DNA of 64,000 nucleotides from Apostichopus japonicus. Lineage: Eukaryota; Echinodermata; Holothuroidea; Aspidochirotida; Stichopodidae. The notes below the pieces were generated by a model, which did not search any database, was not told where the DNA came from, and saw nothing but the letters and a program-made list of their open reading frames with translations. A program made the position numbers and the translations under genes. Positions 13,261 to 25,200 of this stretch are shown piece by piece (position 1 is the first letter of the stretch; the number at the start of each line of letters is the position of its first letter). Location of the stretch: contig NC_092566.1 in NCBI RefSeq assembly GCF_037975245.1, positions 11,731,501 to 11,795,500 of the forward strand, read 5' to 3'.

Positions 13261-14404
13261 CACTCCCATAGATGGACATTCAAACCAAATATGGATCAGT
13301 TCCAAGCTCTAATTTATGATGTTTAGAAAAGTTTTAATCTTTGACCTCAAATGACCTATGAGTTTCACGAAAGACAACACAGTTCCTTTACTCAAAAAGT
13401 AGTTCTAGTTACCATATGAACCACCATTTATTTTTTGGTCATTGCATTTTCAAGCCACAGGCTTGGGAATACAAATAAATAACACAACGCTAACTCTTGC
13501 TTAATCAAAACTCCATATTTAACATGCCCTTATTTATGTTGCGATGATTTGTTTTATATTGTCATACTTTTATTTCATTATTTCTTAGAACCTTTTTTAA
13601 CATAGGAAAATGTATTATTTTCCACTATTAGCATCCTCTTCTCTTACAGCATTCTAACCTGAAAGAGAGGTTTCCCAAGCAGAGTCTAATGCATACTACA
13701 TGATAGCATTACATTACAGTTAACTATGACCTATCAATATCACAGCTCATCAAGAGGCTATTCTGAATAACATCCATCACAAAGTGAAATGTGATAACAC
13801 TCCCAGCTAGAGACAGAAAGTAATGTAGTACTCACTGTTATGCAAATCACTGCTAGAAAGATCCATTGTGACAGAACAGACTAGTTTACTAAGAAGTACC
13901 TTAGTTTCTGATCTTACTCTAACTTACAGGATTTGTTTCACATATATATATAAGTTGAATCATATTTGAAATAAATGTCTTTGAACAGGAAATTATATGA
14001 AGATATGCAGAACAATCTAAATATTTGACTAGAGGATTGTTCATTAGCAGATGATTGTAAAGGACTTGAAGCTTAATATAAAAGGCATAGCTGGTTGTTT
14101 TTTCGGCCTCCTCTTTAATATCCGTTCAAATTTACATTACATTGAATATATACACTGGTACCTTTCCATTGATGTATGGCACATTGCTTATTTTCTTTTG
14201 GGACTGGGTAAAACTTGATCAAACCTAGCACTTTTGGACAAGGAATTTGCTATATTCGCAAAAAACTCCTAAGCACTCACGTGACTGCAGGTCACCCTGT
14301 GACGTACATGGGCGGAGTCGGTTGAGGAAAATTTTTGATCAAGTTGTTCACTTCAGCACAAACACTAGGCCGATACGACACTCTGTCATACTGTTAAAAT
14401 CAAA
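13261..14404. other. Intergenic or intronic sequence with a weak minus-strand start exon
   Basis: On the minus strand an ATG at 13,864-13,866 opens ten codons (MDLSSSDLHN) that end at a GTGAGT donor after 13,836 in phase 1. No phase-compatible partner was found, so it is only a candidate first exon. Near 14,278-14,312, CACGTG and TGACGTAC words precede the THAP-like exon and could be promoter elements. Confidence 0.25.
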
Positions 14405-14641
14405 ATGCCAATAAATTGTGCAGTAGGAGGTTGCAAAAACACTTCTGAAAACCGAAATTTAGGTTTCTTTACATTTCCCAGTCATAAAATCGACAAGAAA
14501 CGTTGCAGGCTTTGGATTAACTTTATAAGTAGCACCTGCAAAGACTTTCTCGCTCCAAGGGTTTCCCACTGTCTGCAGGCGAAATTATCTTCGACACAAA
14601 CACGTATTATAGGTAGTATTGTCTACACAGAGGCCCTCTAA
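14405..14641 (+). CDS. THAP-type zinc finger exon, incomplete
   Basis: Starts MPINCAVGGCKN and continues through GFFTFP to RCRLWINF. The C-x4-C pair near the N-terminus, the FFTFP block and the following tryptophan match the first half of the THAP DNA-binding domain (C2CH zinc module). The expected C-x2-H-F end is not intact: after about residue 50 the frame loses similarity, so either an exon boundary lies here or the domain has decayed. The ATG sits in a favourable context (AAAATGC). THAP domains occur in host regulators and in P-element-like transposases; the sequence does not tell which. A splice-bounded plus-strand exon at 17,190-17,357 could belong to the same gene. Confidence 0.5.
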   Translation: MPINCAVGGCKNTSENRNLGFFTFPSHKIDKKRCRLWINFISSTCKDFLAPRVSHCLQAKLSSTQTRIIGSIVYTEAL

Positions 14642-17189
14642 AGGTGTAGTCTCCCTAATTTTGCTATATGCCTAAACTCATTATTCTAATGTGCATACTC
14701 CATTGTTTATCTTCAGCCGTGAATTTCCCCATAGGTGCAAGAAAAATATCATATTACAAAAGAGTACACTGTACATTAGGCCCTCTGTGACTTATAGTTC
14801 TCTTTAGCAGAACCAACGACACGACACTAAACACAGACCTAACTTAGTGATGCACACTAACACAGACGATATGTATTATAGGCATGTATATATTGTACTG
14901 AGACAGTAAAAGTTTTCACATTTTTTTAACTTTTGAAACTCGTACATGGAATATGGAATTTATCAGGCGCTTTTTTTGATACCGTGGTGTTCCCTTCGTT
15001 TGTGTATCTGCTTTTGTGGAGTTGTGACTTTCTGAAAGCCTTACTTTATGGCAGCGAGACTGAGACGTACCAAATGCTTTATATTTCATGGATTCGATTA
15101 ATATTGCATCCACTGACTGGAAACTACTATAACTGCAAACACGAATAATTGCAACAAATGAATAAATACCCGAGATGTCAACATATGTCACAAGGTAAGC
15201 ATTTCAATTGTGGCAAGACCTTGATATCGTACGGCACAGCATGTATACTGGCCTATCATAGCACCGAACCTTACGAAATATGACCAGAAATTGAGGCAAT
15301 ATTTTAACCATAATTCACTTTTAATTGAAGAATTGCTACACAAAATGAGTTAACCAATGTGTGCACAATTCTAAGAACCATTTCTTTCTCTTCTTGCTAC
15401 ATGTTTATTGGAAGAGTGAAGTTATAAAAGTTTCACCTTCTCTCCAGAAGTACGTGGAAAGTACATTGTTATTGTTTTGCGGTACGCTCCCCAGAATGAC
15501 GTTACACGGTCACCTGTAGGTTCATGAGCTTTTATGCTTCACATTTCTGGTCAGTGAGAATCTGCTAACTTTGACATCAAATTTCTCTAAATTACTGTCT
15601 CTTTTGACTAAATGGGAATCACAGTATTGTTTGTGTACTAAAATACTTTAGTATGAGCCAAAAATAAGACATTTTTTTGAGCCTCCAGCAATGCATTTGA
15701 AAGGAATGCTTTCTCAGTTCTCAAGGTAAACAATATATATTATTTTGTTTAGAGAGTGACAGAAAGGAATTTCAGAAATGTGAATGTCAGCACTCACAAC
15801 ACAAACCTAACAAACTGTGATGTAAACAGCAAAACAACACTGGCCTTGCTTAACACCTAATATTCTATACTTTGATGGCATTTTGACAATGCATGATATC
15901 ACTGGACCAGTTGGAGATTTAACCATTTTACTTTCCCTCTGTTTTCTGGTAATATTTTTAAGGTGGGGGTGAGCAGTATTAGCAGTATTGTTACAAGGAA
16001 ATTTGAAACAGAACTTTGCATCCACGGGACGCAATGTCTTAAAAATGTTTGCGTCTGCTAAGAAAAACTTGCGTCCCTGCAGTCCTCCATGAAAAAATGC
16101 ACTTTAAAATACTTGTGCTTGTGTGCAACAAAAGCGTATAGTGATAGGTCTATAAAGTGCACGAATGAAAAATCAAATGATGAAAGTCGTAACTAATATA
16201 CAAGAACAAAATGACTGTCAAATTCGGAAACGGGTAATTTTGACATAGACTAGTTATTCTAGCATATATGCTGGCCTAGACATCACACAATGCATACTAC
16301 TGTATGCTATACAATTCCCTGACATAGTGTCTGTTAAAATGTTATAGGCTATGAATACGCTGTGAGGTTGGAAATCAATGTAAAGTAAAACAGTGCCTAT
16401 ATAGAGAGAAAACGCAAAATAAAAATACTGTACTTATTAACTGATTTTAATGAGCTCCTTAAGTACTTGCTTACAACTTTACAACCCTCTTGTAAGTTAC
16501 CATTAACAGTTGTCAAATGCAATTTTATGCAAAGATGAACGAAGTTTTCCTTTTTCCCAACCACTATAGGCAAGTTGGCCCAACCCGGCCACACCAGACC
16601 CCTTTACCATTACAGTATGTAAATAACTTTCTACGCAATGTCATCTAAAAAGACTTCTGATGTTTGCCACAGTTGATTTACTTCTGACACCATGTTATAT
16701 TTGGTATCACGATTATTTGTAATTTCAACAATAGATGTTTTATGATGAACCAACTTCTGAAGCTGGTATTTTAATACACCCCATCTTCATACCACAGTGT
16801 TATTTCCCATTTTCAATACGTCTATTTATAGCCGCAAGCACATAAATATTACTTTCACGCTCAATGTTTTGCAGCAAAGAAAGGTCATTAAAAGATCCAA
16901 AGCATATGCACAGAACGATTAGACCATCATGGGTACTTGCCCTACTGTATGCACAAAAGTTGCAGCTCCCTACATTCAATATGCCACAAAGCATAATTTA
17001 AAATAAGAAATTAATAATCAACTTTCTATATATGCAGTATGTGATACCTACCTACCTCTACAATACAGAATCTCACACCATATAGTCATAAAATAACACT
17101 CACTAAATTAGGTTTGTTAATAAGTTAATTAATTTCACTTACTACTTTTATCAACTGTTCTGGTATTTGGTTATATTTTCACAAAACAG
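14642..17189. other. No gene supported; possible intron of the THAP-like gene
   Basis: Overlapping open frames on both strands at 14,916-15,191 look like chance. The minus frame at 15807-16034 has an acceptor-like TTACCAG inside, but no matching donor or partner phase. Minus frames at 16397-16594 and 16800-16994 are unrecognised. Confidence 0.35.
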
Positions 17190-17357
17190 TCAAATAATTA
17201 CAGAAAGGACTGATATACAAACACTGCAGAGTGAAAATGAAGCTATATGTACTGAAGAAAATAATAATTTGTTCCAAGCTATGAGAGCTACTTCTAGTAA
17301 GCATTCAGAGAGACATGGAAGGGATATGGAATATGTCTACAGATGCAGAAAAAAAAG
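17190..17357 (+). CDS. Candidate exon, plus strand (unrecognised, charged)
   Basis: A pyrimidine-rich stretch and ACAAAACAG acceptor precede 17,190, and a GTTGGT donor follows 17,357. The 168-bp exon is open in one frame (phase 2 in) and encodes a polar, Glu/Asn/Arg-rich segment (SENEAICTEENNN; RCRKKR at the end). It could be a second exon of the THAP-like gene 2.8 kb upstream, on the same strand. Weak donor and no domain, so this is tentative. Confidence 0.3.
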
Positions 17358-17454
17358 GTTGGTTTCATATTTTCAGCCTCTTTACATTTAAATGCCTGAA
17401 TGCCAAACCTTTCTTTATTCAATTTATATCAAATTCCCAATAAAATGATGTTCT

Positions 17455-17535
17455 AACAATTTTAGCCTTTGAAGAAGATCCTGCTAGGATCGAAACGTCA
17501 GGCCAACTTACTTTAACACATTCTCTTACACAGGC
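17455..17535 (+). mobile_element. Penelope-like retroelement tail motif
   Basis: TTTGAAGAAGATCCTGC, then GGATCGAAACGTCAGGCC, then AACTTACTTT. The GAAACGTCAGGCC core recurs on the minus strand at 59,571-59,584. Motifs of this form are common near the 3' ends of Penelope-like elements in invertebrates; that assignment is from memory of the pattern, not a search. Confidence 0.4.
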
Positions 17536-19239
17536 TACCTAGTGGATAAGCAGTTTTGCTAACAGTTTTATTTTATTATGAATGAAAATAAAACTCAGTT
17601 ACCTCAAGTATATATATGTCTGTTTTAAAGCACTAGTGGAAAATGTTATGTAAACCACCAAAGTGTATTTTATTGTGAACATTGGAAAACTTCTGTTGTC
17701 TTCCCAAATACAAAAAAAAAAGATCTGAGAAGATACTATATATCCTTTATATTTTTTTAGGTTCTAGGAACAACTAACCAAGACATTGCAACAAGCACTG
17801 CCATTGCTATATAGCATGAGATACTGTAGCCCTCAAGTAACTAAGGTTATGCACAATACTGAAGAGAGATCTCATCCTAGAGAACCTTCATCCAAGAATG
17901 AGGGAGTGATCAGAAGGCATTCCAAACACAAGTTTAATTAGATTAAACTGAGTGACAGATATTTACTATTGTGCTCATGCTATATCAATATATCACTGTT
18001 CTCACTGGCTGCCTCAACATCTCACATTCCAACCTACAATGGCCCAGTGATGATATAGATTTGATGATGATTAGACAGGGATGAGCTATAATTTGTGTCT
18101 TCGTTACTCATCCGATGCAGTATTTATTGAACAAGGGCCAAGTTATGTTAGGCAGAAGACTCTACCTCTGCAAACTATAGGTCCACAAAAACAAACAGAT
18201 TCATCTTCTTTAGCAGTATTCTGAACCAAATTAAAACCAAATTAAGTGTTAACTGTCAATTTTGTATTAAATTCTCATGACCATTTCTCTGCCAGTAATG
18301 TTATATAATTTGCTATAATAATTTGTGTACAACTTATCCACCAGTATAGCATTTAACATATGGATAAACATTGATGTTATGATTAGGAGCAGAATACTAT
18401 CTTCTACATTATTCATGTATATATTATTTTATATCTAATGGACATTAAAGGTACTCAACTAGTAGACTGCAGTAATAAGGTTTGTATCAATGATCAGCAA
18501 GATTTTCTAATCATTTCATATCATTTCATTTAAAAACATCTAATATGGATATCATTTTTACACTGTAAAATCTGGATGAACAAAATGTACATTACTAGAA
18601 TCTGAGGCCAACCATTCATAAATAAATATCGAAAATGTATAACCAACAATGACCAGTTCTTCAAATTCGACTAACAATTTCATGCAACAACAAAGCACTG
18701 GCATGTAATTGTGTATGGGCCATCACAATGGTAAACTGCACTCAGGTATTAAACAACTGCATTATCTACATGTTATCATATCTGTTTAAACTGAGTCCCA
18801 GCATATGTCCATATTATCAAGGTCACTTTACTGCATGCCCATGGCAATAAAAGTTGAAACTTTCCACTGAGCTTGAAATATTGAATTTACCTCTGCAGCT
18901 GCACTCATTGAAGCACATTATACTTACAATCAAACTAAACTGATTTGATGTTCCTTCCAGGGCAAAAACAGTATAGACTGTGAAGCCTGAGATGTCAGTA
19001 TGATATCTTTGACATAAGAATACTATATGTTCAGTGAAATGATGCTTACAACATTAACACTGTAATTAAAAAACACAGATGAGCTCGATAATTTACTGAA
19101 TTTCATTATTTGTGGCATTTTCAAGCTATGGTGTGAAACCTATGGTACTACTTGAAGTTATATTTTGTATTTAATTCTCTTAATTTTTAAACATTGAGTA
19201 AAATGCAATATAAGAATAGAAAATGACATCAAGACTTAC
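17536..19239. other. Intron-like sequence, no gene seen
   Basis: AT-rich DNA downstream of the last identified exon (19,240) of the minus-strand gene. Further exons of that gene may lie here, but none had a matching phase and both splice sites. Confidence 0.35.
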
Positions 19240-22200
19240 CCTATTTTTACTGAGCTGCCTGATTCCTAAGTGAGGGAGACTTCTCTGTGACTGTGAAAGA
19301 AATGATTACTCATTAATTAATTAAAGTAAAAACACTGATTAATGTAGGCTACACAGCAACATGATTGTTTTACAGAGAACTGATTTTAAGGTCATCCAAA
19401 AACCTCCTTAACAACCTCCTTAACAGTTTTACAGTGTATACAATGACATGTTCATTATCTCATCCCTACACTTACTTTTCTAGGATGAGATCTTGTACTC
19501 TATCAAACACTTTTTGCACAATTAGTACTTAAATTCCTGTCAGCCTCACACCCTTGAAGTTCTAAACTGAAACTTGGTGGGTTGGTCTGATTTATTGGCC
19601 TACACCCTCAAACTAATGAGGAATATCAGACTCCCCAAGTTTGCAGCACATTATTTAGAGTAAAAGGCCCAAAAGTCAAGTGGTCAATGGAGGTCAAACT
19701 TAGCCAAAGTTGTACAAAAGAAGTATTTTGCAAACTACTTCTTGACTTATAGGGACGATGGACTTCATCTTTGGTGGGTACGTGCCAGGGCATGGAATTG
19801 TGCGAAAAAGTTTGTCCAGAACTTCTCCTAAACCGTTAAGTCGGATGAAGTTCAAACTACGTGGATAGGTGCCTGATCATGAAAACTTGATGATGTCATA
19901 GGTCCAAGGTCAGAGGTCAAATACTTTAAAATTTATGTTGAGGCATTTTCGGCTTGTTAACAAGTAGAAAAAGGTATTAAACCACACACTACGTAGAGCA
20001 GGGTTGTCCAACCTACGGCCCGCAGGGCAATATTTAATATATATTACAATATTTAATTATTATACAATATGCAGATTACCCATTTAATTTCTCTGCCTTC
20101 ATTGAAGTTTCTAAGAGGAGTAAAGTTACTGTAGACTGGTCGGTCCATATTATCTTGCGACCAAATCTAGTATTACGATTGGATGGAAAAAGGGAATGTC
20201 TCAAATGGTGTTGAGAAGTTAGTCTTTCTACACAGCTCAAAGGCACAATCTCCATGTTTGACATGTTAAAGTTATCCATAGTTTTCTTAAATTTTCTTGA
20301 TTCCTACTGGGCATACTATACAAGCCATTGAAATTGCCTTTCCAATAAATTACTGACACAACATGATCCAGTTTAAACAACATAAGCAATGTAGTACTAT
20401 GAAGAGAACAAAGATACCAACCTTCCTTTTAAAAGGTGACTTTGAATGTCCAAATATTGCTAGATACAGTTCATGAGCTTTAGTTGAAGCTCTATTTTGT
20501 CCTGATCGTCTATCCATTATGTTATCCTTCTACTATCAAAGCTGTTAGGTAGTAAAAGAATAACATTCACAAATATTCCCTTCACCAATCCACCGATGTT
20601 AAGCAATAATCAAAGTCTGTACTGTATAAACCATTTCATTTACCTACAATTGATCTGAATATTGTCAAGTTTGTACCAAGTACTAGCTCCAAACCATACA
20701 GAAATATATGGCTATTTCTTCTAGTGTTTGAACAGAAAAGATACCATCAATTCAAACTTTGGCTCAATGGTTGATGGGGTGTTCATATCCCTAATAAATC
20801 TATTGCAAATGCTAATTTAACAATTGAGTCTAACTCAAATATTCATAATAAAGATAGTAGAATGAAATCTAATAGGGTAGATTTGCTTCAAGAAATATTT
20901 TAACATGTTGGCCTATGCAGTAAGCAGCTTATAAACTGGTTCTTCTGAGCTTTCTTAATGGGATGGTTTTGCCAGCACTACTTGGTGATGAGCACCCCCA
21001 ATAAAATTAATACTATGCAATAACGACAGATTCCATCATCATCTTACACCATCCAATGATAGTAATGATGAACACCATCAACAACATTAAACACCATCCA
21101 ATGAACAAAAAGATATTGGTGTCAATATCTAACACCATCCAATTTTAGTAGTGATGAACACCATCAACCACATTAAACACCATCCAATGGTAGAAGTAAT
21201 AAGTTCCGTCAATATCTAAAACCATAAAGTGGTAGTTGTGATGTAAACCACAAACATTTAACAGCATCTAAAGATATAAGCAAGGAGCACTATCTAATGA
21301 TAGTAGTGATTAGCACTATTAATGATAGTAGTGATAAGCACTATTAATAACATCCAATGATAGTAGTGATAAGTACTATATTGTAGTTATAAGCACTATT
21401 AATAACATCCAATGATAGTACTGATAAGCACTATTAATAACATCCAATGGATAGTAGTCATAAGCACTATTAATAACATCCAATGATAGTAGTGATAACT
21501 AGTACTATCAATGATTGTAGTTATAAGCACTATTAATAACATCCAATGGATTCTGAGTAGATGATTTTATGTCCAAGGAAGTTAACATAGCACAGAAAAG
21601 CTCCAAATTATGAACATATGGATGTCTGTTTGGTAGTTATTCCGAACACTTACTGTTGACCATAAATACCCATAGCAGTTCAGTATGAGCAATAGAAGAC
21701 AGTCTAAAGACATACATTGGAGTCCTACTGTAGCTATCATCCATGTGAAAGTTTGATGCGAAAGTCATCAGTAATTAATTGGATATGTCAGGGAAGATAC
21801 TTAATTTGAAGGAAGCCATTCATTTCCAAGGTCCCAGAGGTGATTGCATTTTATTCTGAGAGCATGGGAAGATCAGTACTTAATATTAATCTCTATCTTT
21901 ACTGAACTGAACTCCCAGAGGAAGGAAATGACTGGTCTTATGCTCAGTAATGGCTCAAGTCCCCAGATATGGCTGTCACCAAAATGAGGACCATGGAACC
22001 GACCCATTTCACATTTTTTCCACCTTAGTAAATATTTGCAACAATTGACCTGAAATTTATTAATGTCCACTTCAAATGTCAATTATCGAGGTGTTTGATC
22101 TCCTACTGTCCTGGGTCTCAATCAGTATTGCCATTTACATCTCTTTCTTTTTGCTGAAAACCTTCTCAACTACAGTATTTGCGCAACAACACTATCTTGC

Positions 22201-25200
22201 ATACTTTTATTACTCCAGATATGGTTTAAATCCTATGCCATGTTCAGCAATGCTTTTATCAATAGTTCAGGTTTGCCTGAGGAAAGTTTCAACATGTAAC
22301 ACCGTGGTCCACATACTCATTTAGGCCCTGGACCCAGAATCTTTCATGAGGATTGGGCCATGACCTTAGAAGGCCACACCCCTTAGAATAGATACTCAGA
22401 ATGGATGACAACTAGCTTGGATTATGGCCTAAGCTTGATGTTACAAATAATAACTTAATTGATCTCTATCAGCAAACTTCAAAAACTTCAGCCAAATTCA
22501 ACTCAGTGTGCCGGGTCACAGCCCATATTTGTAGACTGTTGGTAAAATACATACACTGTGTGCTACCTATTATTTGGTATAGCTGTATTCTTACATAGGA
22601 TGGCCAGTAGAGGTGATTACAATAAAATACCACATTATTATTGACATTTGTGACCAGTAGTCTTTGTTATAGATGTGACAATACTTAAACAGGGTAACCA
22701 GTGGTGCTAAGTACAGATAAAATGTTACTACTTAATTAAATTTGATCATCAGTAATGTTTAATGTAAGTACAATGTAGCAATTTAAATTGGGTGACCACA
22801 AACTTGTGTTAAGCACTGATATAACGTTGTTATAAATTGGGTGACCAGAGATGAGTGTTAAGCACAGATAAACAAGATCACCAAAAGGCGCAGTAGCTCA
22901 CAAGATTTGAGCAAGTGTGTCTCAATGAATGAACCTATTTGGCAACTAATTTAGGCGCCCGCAGTTTTTGTAACTCGCCTGCCTCCAGACACTATCTGAA
23001 ACAACTGAGTGCTCGGCTGGACTTTGCATTCTGAGAAGTATTTTTGGGGGACCTGTTTTTGTGCAGTACGCACATACAGCGTTAAGCCTACATCTAATTA
23101 AGGCTAGGCAAATACTATTAACGATTTGTTCGCGGAACTGCTAAAACTTACCACAAATTAAATGTTTCATCACTTCATTATCTCTCATGAGAGCAAACAG
23201 GAAAAGCTTGATTCCACAAAAGAAGCTCACAAAATTTCAAACAGAAAAGAATGAAAAACGAAGTTGCTGATAAACTTTGAAAAGTTTCACAACATCTGGA
23301 ACTCCATAACCTCACACACAGTTATGTGTGTAAACTCAAAATTACGATTTTGACCAATCCAGCTCTATTATGTACAACAGGGACCAGCAGTGTTAAGGAA
23401 CACAAATCCAGCCTTCATCTTTGGCTTTATGACAGCCATCTTTATGATGAATATCTCCCTCAAATAGCTAAGATATACCTTATTCTGTTTCGGAGATATC
23501 CCAATTTAAATTTCATGACTGGAAACTAATTTTGTAAATCTGTGATGTCATAGTGCCACTAGGATCTGAAACCTTTAATTTGTCTTTGTTCTTGTTTTCA
23601 TATATTCAAGGTAAAATGTTAACAGTGGTGACATCATTGAAACCCTGAAAACATTAATGTTAACAGTGGTGACATCATTGAAGACCCGCAATCATTAGTT
23701 GATGTTAAGAGCTTCAATATTTTAGTTTCATTATTTGCAAAACACACATCCATGAAAGAAAAGAAAATTGGAATAAATAACGAACAACACAACCAAAATG
23801 AAGCTAATATAGCTTGATGATGTCATATTTAGACTTGATCAAGTCTCCCGCTATGTTTGTGGAAAAATATTAAATCTGTGATATCTCCCAAATGGAATGA
23901 GATTATTCTATCACATAGACCAATAATGAAGGTAGGGTTTGTGTCTCCTTTAATTCAGATTTGTCATTTTTAACCAAGGGTGTCCAGTTGTGCCAAGTTC
24001 ATATTTGTTATTGCTTTGTTACAAATGTAAAATTAATTTTTGTATTATGTGACCCAGAATAGTACAGATATCGGATACAATTGAATACTTACATTGGGAG
24101 ACCAGTAGTGCTTAGTAAACATTCCTGTAGCTGCCTCTCGGTATTCCTGTTCCAGTATACAATGTTGGAACTGCAAACGCCTGTCACCATGAAATGTAAA
24201 ATAAAACCATCGTTTCAAGAATATTGGCTGTTTCAAATGCACTTGAATTATTAAGTATCATATATATGTCACTTTTAAGGCCATCCACTGAAGACGACAA
24301 TAAAAGTTTCATCTAAATGTGTTACTTTGAACTATACTTCATGCTCATTTGCTGTTAATCTTCCATATAACAAGCACCTCTTTTCTCCTCACAAACATCC
24401 ATCATAGATACAACCATTCCCATGCAACATCAACTCTTCTTTCGCAAAAGGTAGTGAAGGCGGTGGTGAAGTACTAAGCATGCATAGACTTCCTGATGAC
24501 ATGTGACCTGATTAATTCACTTTGGCTTCGGCTTTGAGTACAAAGTTTCTGTATGCTGCCGTGCAGGACGAATCAAACAGTAATAGTAATTACCGACTTT
24601 GCGATCCACGTTATAGTCATTGCCAACTTTGCAATCCACTGTCCCCCCTCACAAGTTTACAAGGTCAGTAAGAGTGACTCCATAGTTTTCCCTTTCAGGA
24701 AACCAGCAGAGCAGTGAATATAACAGAATGAGCATTTGTTGTGTGCTAAGCATTAACATTATCATTCAGTTTTTACTACGTAACTCTGTATATAATAAGC
24801 CTAAAAAATCCATAATGTAAAAAGCTTAAGCCAATACTTATTAAGTAACATTGCCTGAAAATAAAATAACTTGAAGGACAATCAAAGTGGAGCTAAACAT
24901 GCAGAGTGCAAATCAAATAGTTTACTCACTCTAATGATGCTTTCTGTCTTTCATAATCTCGCTGTTGGTTAATAAATGAGATTTTGTTGACCATTAACAT
25001 AAATAAATAATCAGCATTGAAAGATGAACATAACTTAATCACATCTAAAACATTGGTATCAGCAAATAAATTTGATTTCTTACCAGTCATAAACCTACTG
25101 TTTAGTTTGGCAGTGAATCAAGTAATCTTGCATTTTGTTGCACATATGGCTGCACGACATTTTATAATCTTACTTTGTTACCAAAATTATTTTATTTCCG

